DNA of 64,000 nt from JABMMZ01 sp964438995 (GTDB taxonomy: Bacteria; Bacteroidota; Bacteroidia; NS11-12g; UBA955): contig CAYTMQ010000013.1 in NCBI GenBank assembly GCA_964438995.1, forward strand, positions 13,216 through 77,215, written 5' to 3'. Every line of letters begins with the position of its first letter. Position 1 is the stretch's first letter. Below are positions 36,701 through 43,736 of the stretch, piece after piece. The position numbers and the translations under genes are program-made. The notes under the pieces were generated by a model. It was not told where the DNA came from and did no database searches. It saw nothing but the letters and a program-made list of their open reading frames with translations.

Positions 36701-37982
36701 TGATGATATTGAGATACGATTCGTGAAAGTAATTTGAGTCAGTAATACTATAATCTACATAGTCAACAGAGTTTACCAAAGTTTCTTTAATTGGTTGTTC
36801 GTCGGCCATGATATAGGTCATAGAGATATTGCCTTTGGCGATGTTATTGGGGTATTTACTACATGTTTTACCTTTCGTAAACTGGGATACAGAAATGGGT
36901 TTATTGGCTTTGATAGTAGTTCCAGAATCTTTAAAAGCATTGTAAACGTAGAGGCCACCAGCATTCAATGTGAATGGACTGCCATTATTGATTTTGATTT
37001 GAGTATTGGATTCTTTCGCAACAATTCGAATGAAATAGCCTCCTGGATTTTTGTAAAAAGGTGCCACATGATAGGATTTTCCCCAGTGATCAATTGGGCG
37101 TAACTGTTCGTAGACGTGGTCTATTGGGTCAGACTTACCACAAATGACATTAGAATTGTCCGCCAATAACGAGCGAGTGCGTTTGTTTCCCGCAAACACT
37201 GCAAACTTAGAGTTAGCCGTTTTAGACCTAATGGATGTGCCAGTAAGATTGTATAATTTATTGATTGAGTCGGCGTTGGCAATGTATAAAAACGTCTCGC
37301 CTTTTCTAATTTTAACAATAACAGGTTTTAATTTCCTTGATTGCGGGTAGGTGGTTGCAGCTGTAGCAAAAATTTCAACCAGAGATTCATCTGCAATTCC
37401 TACTATGACAAATTCAGAACATGTTTGATCGTTGTATTTGGCTATCCTCATACAAGTATCATAAGAGGTACTTTCGTTGGTCGTAACAATATACTCTGGG
37501 GCAAAAGGAATTGAGCTACTAGGCAATACAGATGTTGCACCTTTTCTAGTCTTTAGTAAATTAGATGACTGCACATAAATTGGTGTATCCGACCAAACAT
37601 GCACGCCATTGTTGAACACATCGAATGCATAATCATAACGGCACATTAACTGAACAGGTAGAAGTACCCTCTTTGTTCTATTGGGTTGTAAATAAATTGT
37701 ATCAGAAAACTCTTCAGATGGACCATTATCACCCATTATTCCTTTCTCTATGTGAACATATACCGTGGCATTGTATTTAGAGGATAAAAACAATTCAGTC
37801 GTGTCATACCAATAAATGGGAGGAGCGGGATTTGGCATGGGTAAATATGGATATGGAGTCGGAGTACATCCTCCATTATCAATAAATGCCAACCAAAAAT
37901 CTTTACCTGCATAGTCTTGGGATTTAGCTGTATTACAAGCAATACCAAAGAAAATTAACAGTATGATTTTTAGCGATTTCAA
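33717..37982 (-). CDS. Large PKD-repeat surface protein with gliding-motility C-terminal domain
   Basis: 1421 residues with signal peptide MKSLKIILLIFFGIACNTAKSQ. The first ~480 residues (DYAGKDFWLAFIDNGG, repeated TVYVH-type strands, KPISVSQFTKG) resemble the IgGFc-binding-like N-terminal domain of Bacteroidota surface proteins. About 650-1330 contains many PKD-type units (SWDFDDFNPFDT, GQYLIKFKVKT, SGTYLVQLICNSD, GQYKVKLYTSTVGGC). The last ~85 residues (VFTPNGDGKNEMF, YNRWGEIVF, GVYTYVISFRD) are the type B gliding-motility/T9SS sorting domain. Likely an outer-surface adhesin; ligand unknown. Confidence 0.88.
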   Translation of the reverse strand: MKSLKIILLIFFGIACNTAKSQDYAGKDFWLAFIDNGGCTPTPYPYLPMPNPAPPIYWYDTTELFLSSKYNATVYVHIEKGIMGDNGPSEEFSDTIYLQPNRTKRVLLPVQLMCRYDYAFDVFNNGVHVWSDTPIYVQSSNLLKTRKGATSVLPSSSIPFAPEYIVTTNESTSYDTCMRIAKYNDQTCSEFVIVGIADESLVEIFATAATTYPQSRKLKPVIVKIRKGETFLYIANADSINKLYNLTGTSIRSKTANSKFAVFAGNKRTRSLLADNSNVICGKSDPIDHVYEQLRPIDHWGKSYHVAPFYKNPGGYFIRIVAKESNTQIKINNGSPFTLNAGGLYVYNAFKDSGTTIKANKPISVSQFTKGKTCSKYPNNIAKGNISMTYIMADEQPIKETLVNSVDYVDYSITDSNYFHESYLNIITKTADTSYFRVDNKHLPNANWYNQSTMSGFSYAYLKLDSIANLLTSSKGFWAYMYGYAFSEGFSTTMGGGAKILNQNFIFTRTCKKDTTIFTAIRTDSIDNITWRIDNAPTLYSGNSFTKVFPDTGYHEIYMYFRHKNTNVYDTISKRIYVDFADETPVLINDTLVCGHIGFTLLAKNLDWFKRYEWNGGHDAFGQYIKNPGLYWLRVTERNGCRFQDTLMVYNTPSPVASFIQADTQICSNFNHPIRFVNNSTSKDSIINTSWDFDDFNPFDTMADTVYHKFPKVGQYLIKFKVKTYKGCEDDTFGFFEIKQAPKAFYTITNKDSCFKTNTVTYTNTTIKDTSLHRRFKWYFSEGYVISNNNPPAPRKYSAEGKYYTLLIYENSNGCIDTMRKNIEIFKEPNVDFNASQPVACMGDTVKLINSTTALNSPIRYNWTIVSKKDTAKNTFYIYPNKGFYSVKLKATIPQGCKDSITKIVKVSGNVKADFTINDTQQCDYGNNFKFKNTSTSDTGKIQTSTWMMSDGYTEENSDSLRHSFGLPGAKFAWLKVVNEFGCRDSVKKTFSVLPNEKADIVVNDASQCSKSQSFNFHLKQSTGSSSVKWYFNSDSLLMPQVNGLKFANNGWQTVRVINLGASNCPGFDTILVNINPNPKANFTCSDSQMCLSNNQFVFANASSIANGSIASQLWRFSDGSTSNAVNPLPKKYLDSGTYLVQLICNSDSMCSDTAMQNVQVESSVRLQIADIKTVCLNDSTKVLATLLNGSPIPSYAMWDMGDGAYASGLNASHQYQNIGQYKVKLYTSTVGGCKDTFNASSNAYVLKLPNVNFTYNFKDGGNSNTLATFKNSVTNYKYLLWDFAQFGQSIKNDSTITVYDSTTILVKLKITDFNGCSNTKEEWVYIGGPIKYYTPNVFTPNGDGKNEMFGPEGIEFARNYTFKIYNRWGEIVFATDNHLDKWDGYYRGKLCQNGVYTYVISFRDFFYKYSEQSGTFLLKW

Positions 37983-38109
37983 AAGAGCAAATAGTCAGCT
38001 TTACGCGAAGATATGGCTTTCCTGTACTCTATCAAAGAATATGAGAATAATGTGACAATGCCTTTAGGATTGAAACAAACTGCCGCATTGATGGACTATC
38101 ATAGAACTG

Positions 38110-38637
38110 TTATTGTAACGTCTGTTTAAACAGTGTTATTTTTTGAAGTAAATCGTCATTCAATGTTACATCAACAATCTTCCCATCCACAAAGTTCTTG
38201 TAAAATGATGGCAAAGAAAAAGTAGCTACCACATTGGCTCCACATTTTGGGAAAAAAGAAGAAGCCAAACTCATCACATTTCCACCGCCAAATCCACCTG
38301 GTGAAGCACTCATTAAAAGCATGGGTTTACCGGCAAAAATATCCATATCTACCCTACTGCACCAATCAAAAGTATTTTTAAATGCTGCGGTATAAGCCCT
38401 ATTGTGCTCGGCCATAGAGCAGATAATGGCATCGGCATCTTTAAATGCTTGTCTAAATTGGTGGGCTTGATTGGGTATACCTTTCTTCTCTCTATCGACC
38501 GAAAAAATTGGCATCTCAAAGTCGTTTAAATCTAGCAAATTGATTTCTTGTCCTTCGAAATGGCTTAAAGCGTATTTCACCAATTCTTTATTAATAGATG
38601 TAGAACTATTACTTCCAGCAAATGCAACTATTCTCAT
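38110..38637 (-). CDS. NADPH-dependent FMN reductase family protein
   Basis: 175-residue flavodoxin-fold oxidoreductase. The phosphate-binding loop GSNSSTSINKELVKYA near 8-23 binds FMN, and SMAEHNRAYTAAFKNTFDW near 74-92 and SASPGGFGGGNVM near 110 are typical of NAD(P)H:FMN or azo/quinone reductases. Its start overlaps the upstream GNAT gene stop (ATGA-type overlap), so both are co-transcribed. Physiological electron acceptor unknown. Confidence 0.83.
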   Translation of the reverse strand: MRIVAFAGSNSSTSINKELVKYALSHFEGQEINLLDLNDFEMPIFSVDREKKGIPNQAHQFRQAFKDADAIICSMAEHNRAYTAAFKNTFDWCSRVDMDIFAGKPMLLMSASPGGFGGGNVMSLASSFFPKCGANVVATFSLPSFYKNFVDGKIVDVTLNDDLLQKITLFKQTLQ

Positions 38638-38912
38638 AATACGTCTTGTAAGTCTTTATTTTTTCTAATAATGGCATTGGCAAATGGGCAAAGAGGAATG
38701 ACTTTCAGCTGATGTTGACGGGCAAATTCGACCCCAGCTTTTACAAGTTCATTCCCAACATTTAAGCCTTTAAATTCAGGGTTTACTTCAGTATGATCGA
38801 TAATGATTCTATCATTACCAGCCTTAGAGAAAGTCATTTTACCCATCTCTTTACCGTCTTTAACGGCGATAAATTCGCCTTTTGATTCTGATTGATTGAT
38901 TTTTATTTGCAT
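38634..38912 (-). CDS. Small GNAT-type N-acetyltransferase (YjdJ/GTSP-like)
   Basis: About 92 residues from ATG 38912 (MQIKINQSESKGEF). A longer reading from 38954 would run through the palindromic repeat and is rejected. The sequence IIDHTEVNPEFKGLNVGNELVKAGVEFARQH has the acetyl-CoA-binding GLNVGNEL (R/Q-x-x-G-x-G/A-like) and ends with CPFANAIIRKN, typical of the short Acetyltransf_CG family. It overlaps the FMN reductase gene by 4 bp. Substrate unknown. Confidence 0.8.
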   Translation of the reverse strand: MQIKINQSESKGEFIAVKDGKEMGKMTFSKAGNDRIIIDHTEVNPEFKGLNVGNELVKAGVEFARQHQLKVIPLCPFANAIIRKNKDLQDVL

Positions 38913-38924
38913 TTTTTTGATCTT

Positions 38925-39054
38925 GCATCGCGGATGCGAAGTTACATCTATCAAAGATCGCCTGCGTCGCGGACGTCAGGTTACATCGATTACAAATCGC
39001 CTGCGTCGCGGACGCTAGGTTACATTATCTTTCATCGCGGATGCGAAGTTACAT
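38925..39054 (+). repeat. Four palindromic repeat units with RGTTACAT tail
   Basis: Four 23-nt units at 38925-38947, 38964-38986, 39003-39025 and 39032-39054. Each has arms around a central GCG (GCATC-GCG-GATGC or GCGTC-GCG-GACGC) followed by a 3-4-nt link and RGTTACAT. The first three are spaced at exactly 39 bp. An A-T pair in unit 1 is replaced by G-C in unit 3, so the hairpin is kept while sequence changes. Another copy lies at 40944-40966. Confidence 0.75.
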
Positions 39055-39103
39055 TATACATGTCTTATTAGCTCCATCCACAACTTTCAGGGTTTGATGT
39101 AAA

Positions 39104-39148
39104 GTTATGACCTCCGACGTTATGACCTCCGACGTTGCGACCTCCGAC
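39104..39148 (+). repeat. 15-bp tandem repeat, three copies
   Basis: GTTATGACCTCCGAC occurs twice head-to-tail, followed by GTTGCGACCTCCGAC. It lies between the palindromic repeats and the 3' end of the pirin gene. No coding or known regulatory function was recognised. Confidence 0.8.
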
Positions 39149-39174
39149 GTTGTATTGAGGTTTGTTAAGTTACA

Positions 39175-39888
39175 TTAACGCATAGGGACTTCCATGAGTA
39201 GAAATTCGGCGTCGGTTTCGGCGGTGATGTCAACACTTTGTGTTTCCCAGATGCCATAACCATCGCGGGTTTCCAACAGTTGGTCGCCAACTTTTACGCT
39301 ACCTTTAAGTACGAATACATAGAGTCCGTTGCCTTCTGATTTGAATTGGTAAGTTTTACCAAATCCTTTGTCGAAGTCTGATAAATGGAACCAAGCGTTT
39401 TGATGAATCCATACGCCTTCATCATCGTGGTTAGGTGACAATACTTGATGGAAGGTGTTTTTCCTATCTTCGATGTTCAATGTCTTCTGGTCGTATCGAG
39501 GTTCAACATCTTTTTTATTAGGGAAAACCCAAATTTGGAGAAACTTCACCATTGTGTCTTTGTTGCGGTTGTATTCGCTGTGTTGAATGCCTGTTCCAGC
39601 ACTCATCACTTGAATATCCCCTTTTCGAATTACGGAGGTATTCCCCATAGAATCTTTGTGTTCTAAGTCGCCCTCTAGTGGAATTGAAATGATTTCCATA
39701 TTGTCGTGAGGATGTTTACCAAAACCCATACCCTGAGCAACACTGTCATCGTTGAGAACCCTTAATGCTCCGAAGTGTACCCTTTCAGGATTGTAATATC
39801 CAGAGAAACTAAAAGTGTGGTAACTTTTTAACCAACCGTGGTCGGCATATCCTCTGGTCTCGGCTTTGTGAAGAATTGATTGTGCCAT
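39175..39888 (-). CDS. Pirin-family protein (YhhW-like)
   Basis: 237-residue bicupin of the pirin family. Metal-binding residues are visible in GKHPHDNMEIISIPLEGDL near 57-75 (two His) and GTGIQHSEYN near 98-107 (His, Glu). YHTFSFSGYYNPERVHFGALRVLNDD matches the N-terminus of bacterial pirins, some of which have quercetinase activity while others act as redox-sensing cofactors. A -7 box TAACTTTG (39912-39919, minus strand) lies about 23 nt upstream. Specific role unknown. Confidence 0.9.
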   Translation of the reverse strand: MAQSILHKAETRGYADHGWLKSYHTFSFSGYYNPERVHFGALRVLNDDSVAQGMGFGKHPHDNMEIISIPLEGDLEHKDSMGNTSVIRKGDIQVMSAGTGIQHSEYNRNKDTMVKFLQIWVFPNKKDVEPRYDQKTLNIEDRKNTFHQVLSPNHDDEGVWIHQNAWFHLSDFDKGFGKTYQFKSEGNGLYVFVLKGSVKVGDQLLETRDGYGIWETQSVDITAETDAEFLLMEVPMR

Positions 39889-39911
39889 AATTTTGATTGA
39901 ATTTTGTAGTA

Positions 39912-39919
39912 CAAAGTTA
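39912..39919 (-). promoter_or_regulatory. Putative -7 element of the pirin gene
   Basis: On the minus strand this reads TAACTTTG, a full match to TAnnTTTG, 23 nt ahead of the start codon. No good -33 TTTG. Confidence 0.4.
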
Positions 39920-40072
39920 CACGCACTAAAGGCATGAAATTCTTGTTCTAGATTAAGAAATTTAGTTAAACTAGATTATATATTGAAAGGTCAATGAAAT
40001 GGTTTCAAAAGTTCATAGATTGTTCAAATCAATAAAATCAATTTATATAAAAAATTCCAAGAAATTTATTTT

Positions 40073-40097
40073 TGTACTGCAATTTTCCGTACATTTG
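40073..40097 (+). promoter_or_regulatory. Promoter/operator region of the toxin-antitoxin pair
   Basis: A perfect -7 element TACATTTG lies at 40090-40097, 14 nt before the antitoxin ATG. An inverted repeat TGTAC/GTACA with an 11-nt spacer (40073-40093) overlaps it and is a candidate autorepression operator for the ribbon-helix-helix antitoxin. Confidence 0.45.
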
Positions 40098-40111
40098 TAG
40101 TATAATTGAGT

Positions 40112-40393
40112 ATGAAAAAGATGTCGAGATTTGACGCAAGATTGCCTGAAGAACAAAAATTATTGTTGGAGAAAGCTTCTATTTTAGGTGGGTATAGAAA
40201 CTTAACCGACTTTGTTCTTAAATCAGCCAATGAAAAAGCCAAAGAAATCATACAAGCACAGCAATTATATATAGCTAACGAAAAAGATGGCTTGGTATTC
40301 TTTGAAGCGATTACAAACCCTAAGAAACCAAATTCTGCATTAAAGAAAGCTTTTAAAGATTATTTAGATTTTAATCTCAATAAGAAAAAATGA
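40112..40393 (+). CDS. tacA: DUF1778/TacA-type antitoxin
   Basis: About 93 residues from ATG 40112. The N-terminus MKKMSRFDARLPEEQKLLLEKASILGGYRNLTDFV is a ribbon-helix-helix DNA-binding fold of the DUF1778 family. The C-terminal tail (KKPNSALKKAFKDYLDF) is the region that in this family wraps and inhibits the acetyltransferase toxin. It overlaps the GNAT toxin gene by 4 bp, the classic arrangement of type II TacAT modules, and probably represses its own promoter. Confidence 0.88.
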   Translation: MKKMSRFDARLPEEQKLLLEKASILGGYRNLTDFVLKSANEKAKEIIQAQQLYIANEKDGLVFFEAITNPKKPNSALKKAFKDYLDFNLNKKK

Positions 40394-40884
40394 AGATTGA
40401 GCTTCTTTCAAAAAAACACAAAAAGGATTTTTTTGATTGTGAAAATGAGATTTTAAATCAATATTTAAAAACAATTGCCGCCCAAGATGTTAAACGAAAA
40501 CTATCAGCATGTTTTGTTTTAGTCACTGAAGATGATACCATCGTTGGATACTATACTTTATCAAATAATAGCATTCCTTTAAAACATTTTTCTTCAGACA
40601 TACAACGCAAACTTCCCCCATTTTATGCTTCTATACCAACAACTCTAATCGGTCGACTGGCAATTGACAAGAACTATAAAGGCCAAGGTTTTGGGAAATA
40701 TATGCTGATAGATGCATTAAAAAGATGCTATGAAACTTCTGAAAAAGTTGCCTCGTTTGCAGTTGTTGTAGACCCAATCGACCATCAAGCAAAAAAATTT
40801 TACTCAACTTACGATTTTATTGAATTGAAAGGTAGTGGCAAAATGATGATAGCCATGAAAACATTACAAGAACTGTTTAAGTGA
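40390..40884 (+). CDS. tacT: GNAT-family toxin (TacT-like), aminoacyl-tRNA acetyltransferase
   Basis: 164 residues. LIGRLAIDKNYKGQGFGKYML near 94-114 holds the acetyl-CoA-binding Q/R-x-x-G-x-G motif, and KKFYSTYDFIEL near 137 has the tyrosines typical of the TacT catalytic region. Characterised relatives acetylate the amino group of charged elongator tRNAs and stop translation; that activity is inferred here from family and partner. Translation is coupled to the antitoxin through an ATGA overlap. Confidence 0.87.
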   Translation: MKIELLSKKHKKDFFDCENEILNQYLKTIAAQDVKRKLSACFVLVTEDDTIVGYYTLSNNSIPLKHFSSDIQRKLPPFYASIPTTLIGRLAIDKNYKGQGFGKYMLIDALKRCYETSEKVASFAVVVDPIDHQAKKFYSTYDFIELKGSGKMMIAMKTLQELFK

Positions 40885-40943
40885 GTTTTGTTTTGGTTCT
40901 TAATATCCTGTCTGCATTAGGCTGACGAGGGCACAACAATCCT

Positions 40944-40966
40944 ATATCGCGGACGCGAGGTTACAT
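40944..40966 (+). repeat. Palindromic repeat unit, fifth copy
   Basis: TATCGCGGACGCGAGGTTACAT-type unit abutting the ruvC stop codon by one base. It keeps the GCG centre and the AGGTTACAT tail of the units at 38925-39054, with a mismatched left arm. Confidence 0.65.
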
Positions 40967-41565
40967 CACTTGAGGAGGCGGTCGCTGTTGTCTTTGAGGA
41001 ATTTTTCCCAAGAGCTGCTTTTTTTAGCTCTAGATGTTTTTGAAGATTTTTCTCCAAAGCTACGCGGACTGAATTGAAAAATATGACACATAGCAGCAGC
41101 CAATCCATCTGTTGCATCTAAATGCTTGGGCATTTCTTCGAAGTGCAACAACTTTTGAAGCATCTCTGCAACGCGTTCTTTATCGGCATTTCCTGAACCT
41201 GTTATGGCGAGTTTGATTTTTCTAGGCTGGTACTCAAAAATGGGAATCTGACGCATCAAAGCAGCCGCAATCGCCACTCCTTGTGCTCTGCCTAATTTCA
41301 ACATCGATTGAACATTTTTACCGTAAAATGGTGCTTCTATTGCCAGCTCATCAGGATGATAACTTTCAATTAAACCAGTTACCCTCTCGAATATGTGTTT
41401 CAATTTTAGTGCATGGTCTTCTAATTTATCCAAACGGATGATGCCAATACTTAACAAATAATATTCTTTGCCAACCAATCCAACTACACCATAACCCATT
41501 ATATTTGTACCGGGATCTATGCCCATTACAATTTTATCAAAATTCTCAGGTAGTAATCGTTGCAA
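40966..41565 (-). CDS. ruvC: Holliday-junction resolvase RuvC
   Basis: 199-residue endonuclease that cuts Holliday junctions with RuvAB. Catalytic acidic residues are seen in MGIDPGTNIMGYGVV near 14-28, LAIEAPFYGKNVQSMLKLG near 73-91 and HLDATDGLAAAMCH near 147-160. A basic ~25-residue C-terminal extension (SKTSRAKKSSSW) makes it longer than the usual 170-190. TTG at 41565 is the best start because the ATG at residue 14 would remove the first core strand. Its start overlaps that of the divergent gene by 6 bp. Confidence 0.9.
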   Translation of the reverse strand: MQRLLPENFDKIVMGIDPGTNIMGYGVVGLVGKEYYLLSIGIIRLDKLEDHALKLKHIFERVTGLIESYHPDELAIEAPFYGKNVQSMLKLGRAQGVAIAAALMRQIPIFEYQPRKIKLAITGSGNADKERVAEMLQKLLHFEEMPKHLDATDGLAAAMCHIFQFSPRSFGEKSSKTSRAKKSSSWEKFLKDNSDRLLK

Positions 41566-42522
41566 AACAAGACAAATATACTAAAAAATGTGGATTGGCA
41601 ATGGCTCTTTAGAGTGATTAAATGGACAGTTCCCGCTTTCATCGCTTTTGTTTTATTTAAAAAATTCTACAGCAACCCCAATGTGTCTTTGCAAGAATTA
41701 TCAAAAGCCATTAAAACTTTAGATTGGTATTGGTTGATTGTGCTATTGGTTTTTTCCTTTTTAAATTGGGCAATAGAAACACGCAAATGGCAATATTTAA
41801 TTTGCAAAATCGAAATTCAAACGTTTAAAATTGCCTTTAAATCTGTCATGAGTGGCGTTGCTGTTTCTCAATTGTTACCTTATAGAACGGGAGAATATTT
41901 AGGTCGACTAGCTTATGTGGATGATGAACACAAATTAGAAGCAGGATTTCTATCCATTATAGGAAGTTTTTCGCAACTTCTTATGACCTTGGTACTTGGA
42001 ATAATATCATTTCTTATTTTAAAACCTTTAAGTGTTCCTTTTGATTTTGTTCTCTCTGCACTTGTATTGATTGTTTCATGTATTGTATTGATCTATATAC
42101 TTCCAAAGTTATCAATTGTAAAACGCTCAAAACTGTATCAAGCTTTGCAACATGCGATTACCATTTTAACTTATAAAGACATTGTGCGATTGATTGCATT
42201 TTCGCTGTTAAGGTATTGTTTGTTTCTAATTCCATACGCCTTACTTGCTTTGCATTTTGATTTGATTTCAGATGGTTTCATTCTAACATCTTTGCTTTCC
42301 ATCTCATGTATTTATTTGTTGCAAACCATCTCCCCCAACTTCATTCTTACAGATGTAGCAATACGAATTAGTGTACCTGCTTTGGTGTTTTCAGGCACAA
42401 TACATTCAGTGAATGGATTAGAATATATTCCAGGCTTAATCATTTATTTATTTAATGTTTTGATTCCCATGTGCTTGGGAGCAATAATTCTCCTATCTTT
42501 GAAATTGAAAAACAACAAATAA
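41560..42522 (+). CDS. Lysylphosphatidylglycerol synthase TM-region/flippase-like protein
   Basis: 320-residue polytopic membrane protein of the UPF0104/AglD-like family, related to the transmembrane half of MprF, which translocates lipids across the membrane. The conserved SGVAVSQLLPYRTGEYLGRLAY near 98-119 and about eight hydrophobic segments are seen. The start at TTG 41560 is uncertain; GTG eleven codons in is an alternative that would leave more room for the divergent ruvC. It lies 19 bp upstream of a glycosyltransferase, suggesting joint work on a lipid or glycolipid. Confidence 0.75.
   Translation: MQNKTNILKNVDWQWLFRVIKWTVPAFIAFVLFKKFYSNPNVSLQELSKAIKTLDWYWLIVLLVFSFLNWAIETRKWQYLICKIEIQTFKIAFKSVMSGVAVSQLLPYRTGEYLGRLAYVDDEHKLEAGFLSIIGSFSQLLMTLVLGIISFLILKPLSVPFDFVLSALVLIVSCIVLIYILPKLSIVKRSKLYQALQHAITILTYKDIVRLIAFSLLRYCLFLIPYALLALHFDLISDGFILTSLLSISCIYLLQTISPNFILTDVAIRISVPALVFSGTIHSVNGLEYIPGLIIYLFNVLIPMCLGAIILLSLKLKNNK
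41573..41601 (-). promoter_or_regulatory. Promoter of ruvC within the 5' end of the divergent gene
   Basis: On the minus strand TTG (41599-41601), an 18-nt spacer and TATATTTG (41573-41580) match the Bacteroidetes consensus. The -7 box ends only 7 nt before the ruvC TTG start, so the mRNA would be nearly leaderless. Confidence 0.5.
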
Positions 42523-42541
42523 TTTCCTTCATGATAGACAT

Positions 42542-43663
42542 ATGGGACAAGGCATAATCATTATCATCTCTTTATTGATAGCGGGAATATTTACAGTGGT
42601 AACATTTGTATACGCCCTGTTTGCTTGGTTTTACAGTTCAAGACTTATAAAGTTTATTCACCGACCAATAGATCAGAACGAACCTACTAGCTACTGTTCC
42701 ATCATTATTCCGTGCAGAAATGAAACTCAAGTGATAGAGCGTTGTTTAAAGAGCATAGCCCAACAATCGTTTATTCACTATGAAGTCATCTTAGTTGACG
42801 ACCACTCAAACGACCAATTACTCGATTACTTAAATACATTACACATACAAATACCATTTAAGTACATTGTCAACGAAGGCTCAGGGAAAAAATCGGCATT
42901 AGAAACCGGAATAAAAAACGCTCAATACAACAACATTTTCACCACAGATGCAGATTGTATTTTGGGGACTAACAACTTAAAACAAATGATGCAAATGTTG
43001 GGAGATGACAACCACATGGTGTGCGGGTTGTTGTCTTATCAAAACACCAACAATCTATTTGGTCAATTGCAACAAGCCGAATCTGCAGCCATTGTAGGCA
43101 TAAGCAGTTATATGCTCAACACAGGACGACCAGCAACATGCAATGGGGCCAATTTGCTTTTCAGAAAAGACATCTTTTACAAAGTGGATGGCTATAGTTT
43201 AGGAAAAGAAATTAGTTCAGGCGATGACGATTTGTTGATGCATAAATTTGTTGAATTAAATCCCGCAAGAGTCATATACAGCGCCAGTGCTGAAACAACG
43301 GTATATACCAAAGCTGAACACAAATTAAAAAACTTTTTCAATCAGAGAATGCGATGGGCTGGTAAAAGAAAACACTATATCTTTCCTTACAATCAATATC
43401 TTATTTGGCTGCTTGGATTGAAACTTATAGTATTCTGGACGACATTTGGTTTTTCAATTTACTCAGGTAATTTTAATTTTCTTTTGATTTCAGGTTTTAT
43501 AGTGTTTTCGGATGTCTTAATTGCATACAGGACCAAAGACATTTTAAATTTCAAATACTATTTAATTCCGATTTTGCCTTTTTATCAGCTATATGTTCCA
43601 ATAGTGTTTATTGCCAACTTCTTTATCAAACCAAGCTGGAAAGGCCGCAAAGTAGTTCAATAA
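42542..43663 (+). CDS. Membrane-anchored family 2 glycosyltransferase
   Basis: 373 residues with an N-terminal membrane helix (about 3-30), a GT-A catalytic domain and two to three C-terminal helices. Motifs: SIIIPCRNET near 52, EVILVDDHSND near 78, the metal-binding TTDADC near 133 and QRMRW (Q-x-x-R-W) near 269, which marks processive or polyprenyl-linked GT2 enzymes. It follows the flippase-like gene closely. Donor and acceptor are unknown. Confidence 0.87.
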   Translation: MGQGIIIIISLLIAGIFTVVTFVYALFAWFYSSRLIKFIHRPIDQNEPTSYCSIIIPCRNETQVIERCLKSIAQQSFIHYEVILVDDHSNDQLLDYLNTLHIQIPFKYIVNEGSGKKSALETGIKNAQYNNIFTTDADCILGTNNLKQMMQMLGDDNHMVCGLLSYQNTNNLFGQLQQAESAAIVGISSYMLNTGRPATCNGANLLFRKDIFYKVDGYSLGKEISSGDDDLLMHKFVELNPARVIYSASAETTVYTKAEHKLKNFFNQRMRWAGKRKHYIFPYNQYLIWLLGLKLIVFWTTFGFSIYSGNFNFLLISGFIVFSDVLIAYRTKDILNFKYYLIPILPFYQLYVPIVFIANFFIKPSWKGRKVVQ

Positions 43664-43736
43664 TTTATCGGTAAAATCGAACATTTGGCAGTATTTAAAA
43701 ACAAAGTCATACCTCAATTGTATTTTTGTCCAAAGA

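Noticed and set aside
38913..38954. Longer N-terminus for the small GNAT protein
   Set aside because: The added residues are encoded by the palindromic repeat; the ATG at 38912 begins the conserved domain.
38925..39054. Possible CRISPR array from 39-bp periodicity
   Set aside because: The 16-nt intervals are nearly the same sequence, not unique spacers, and the repeat also occurs singly elsewhere.
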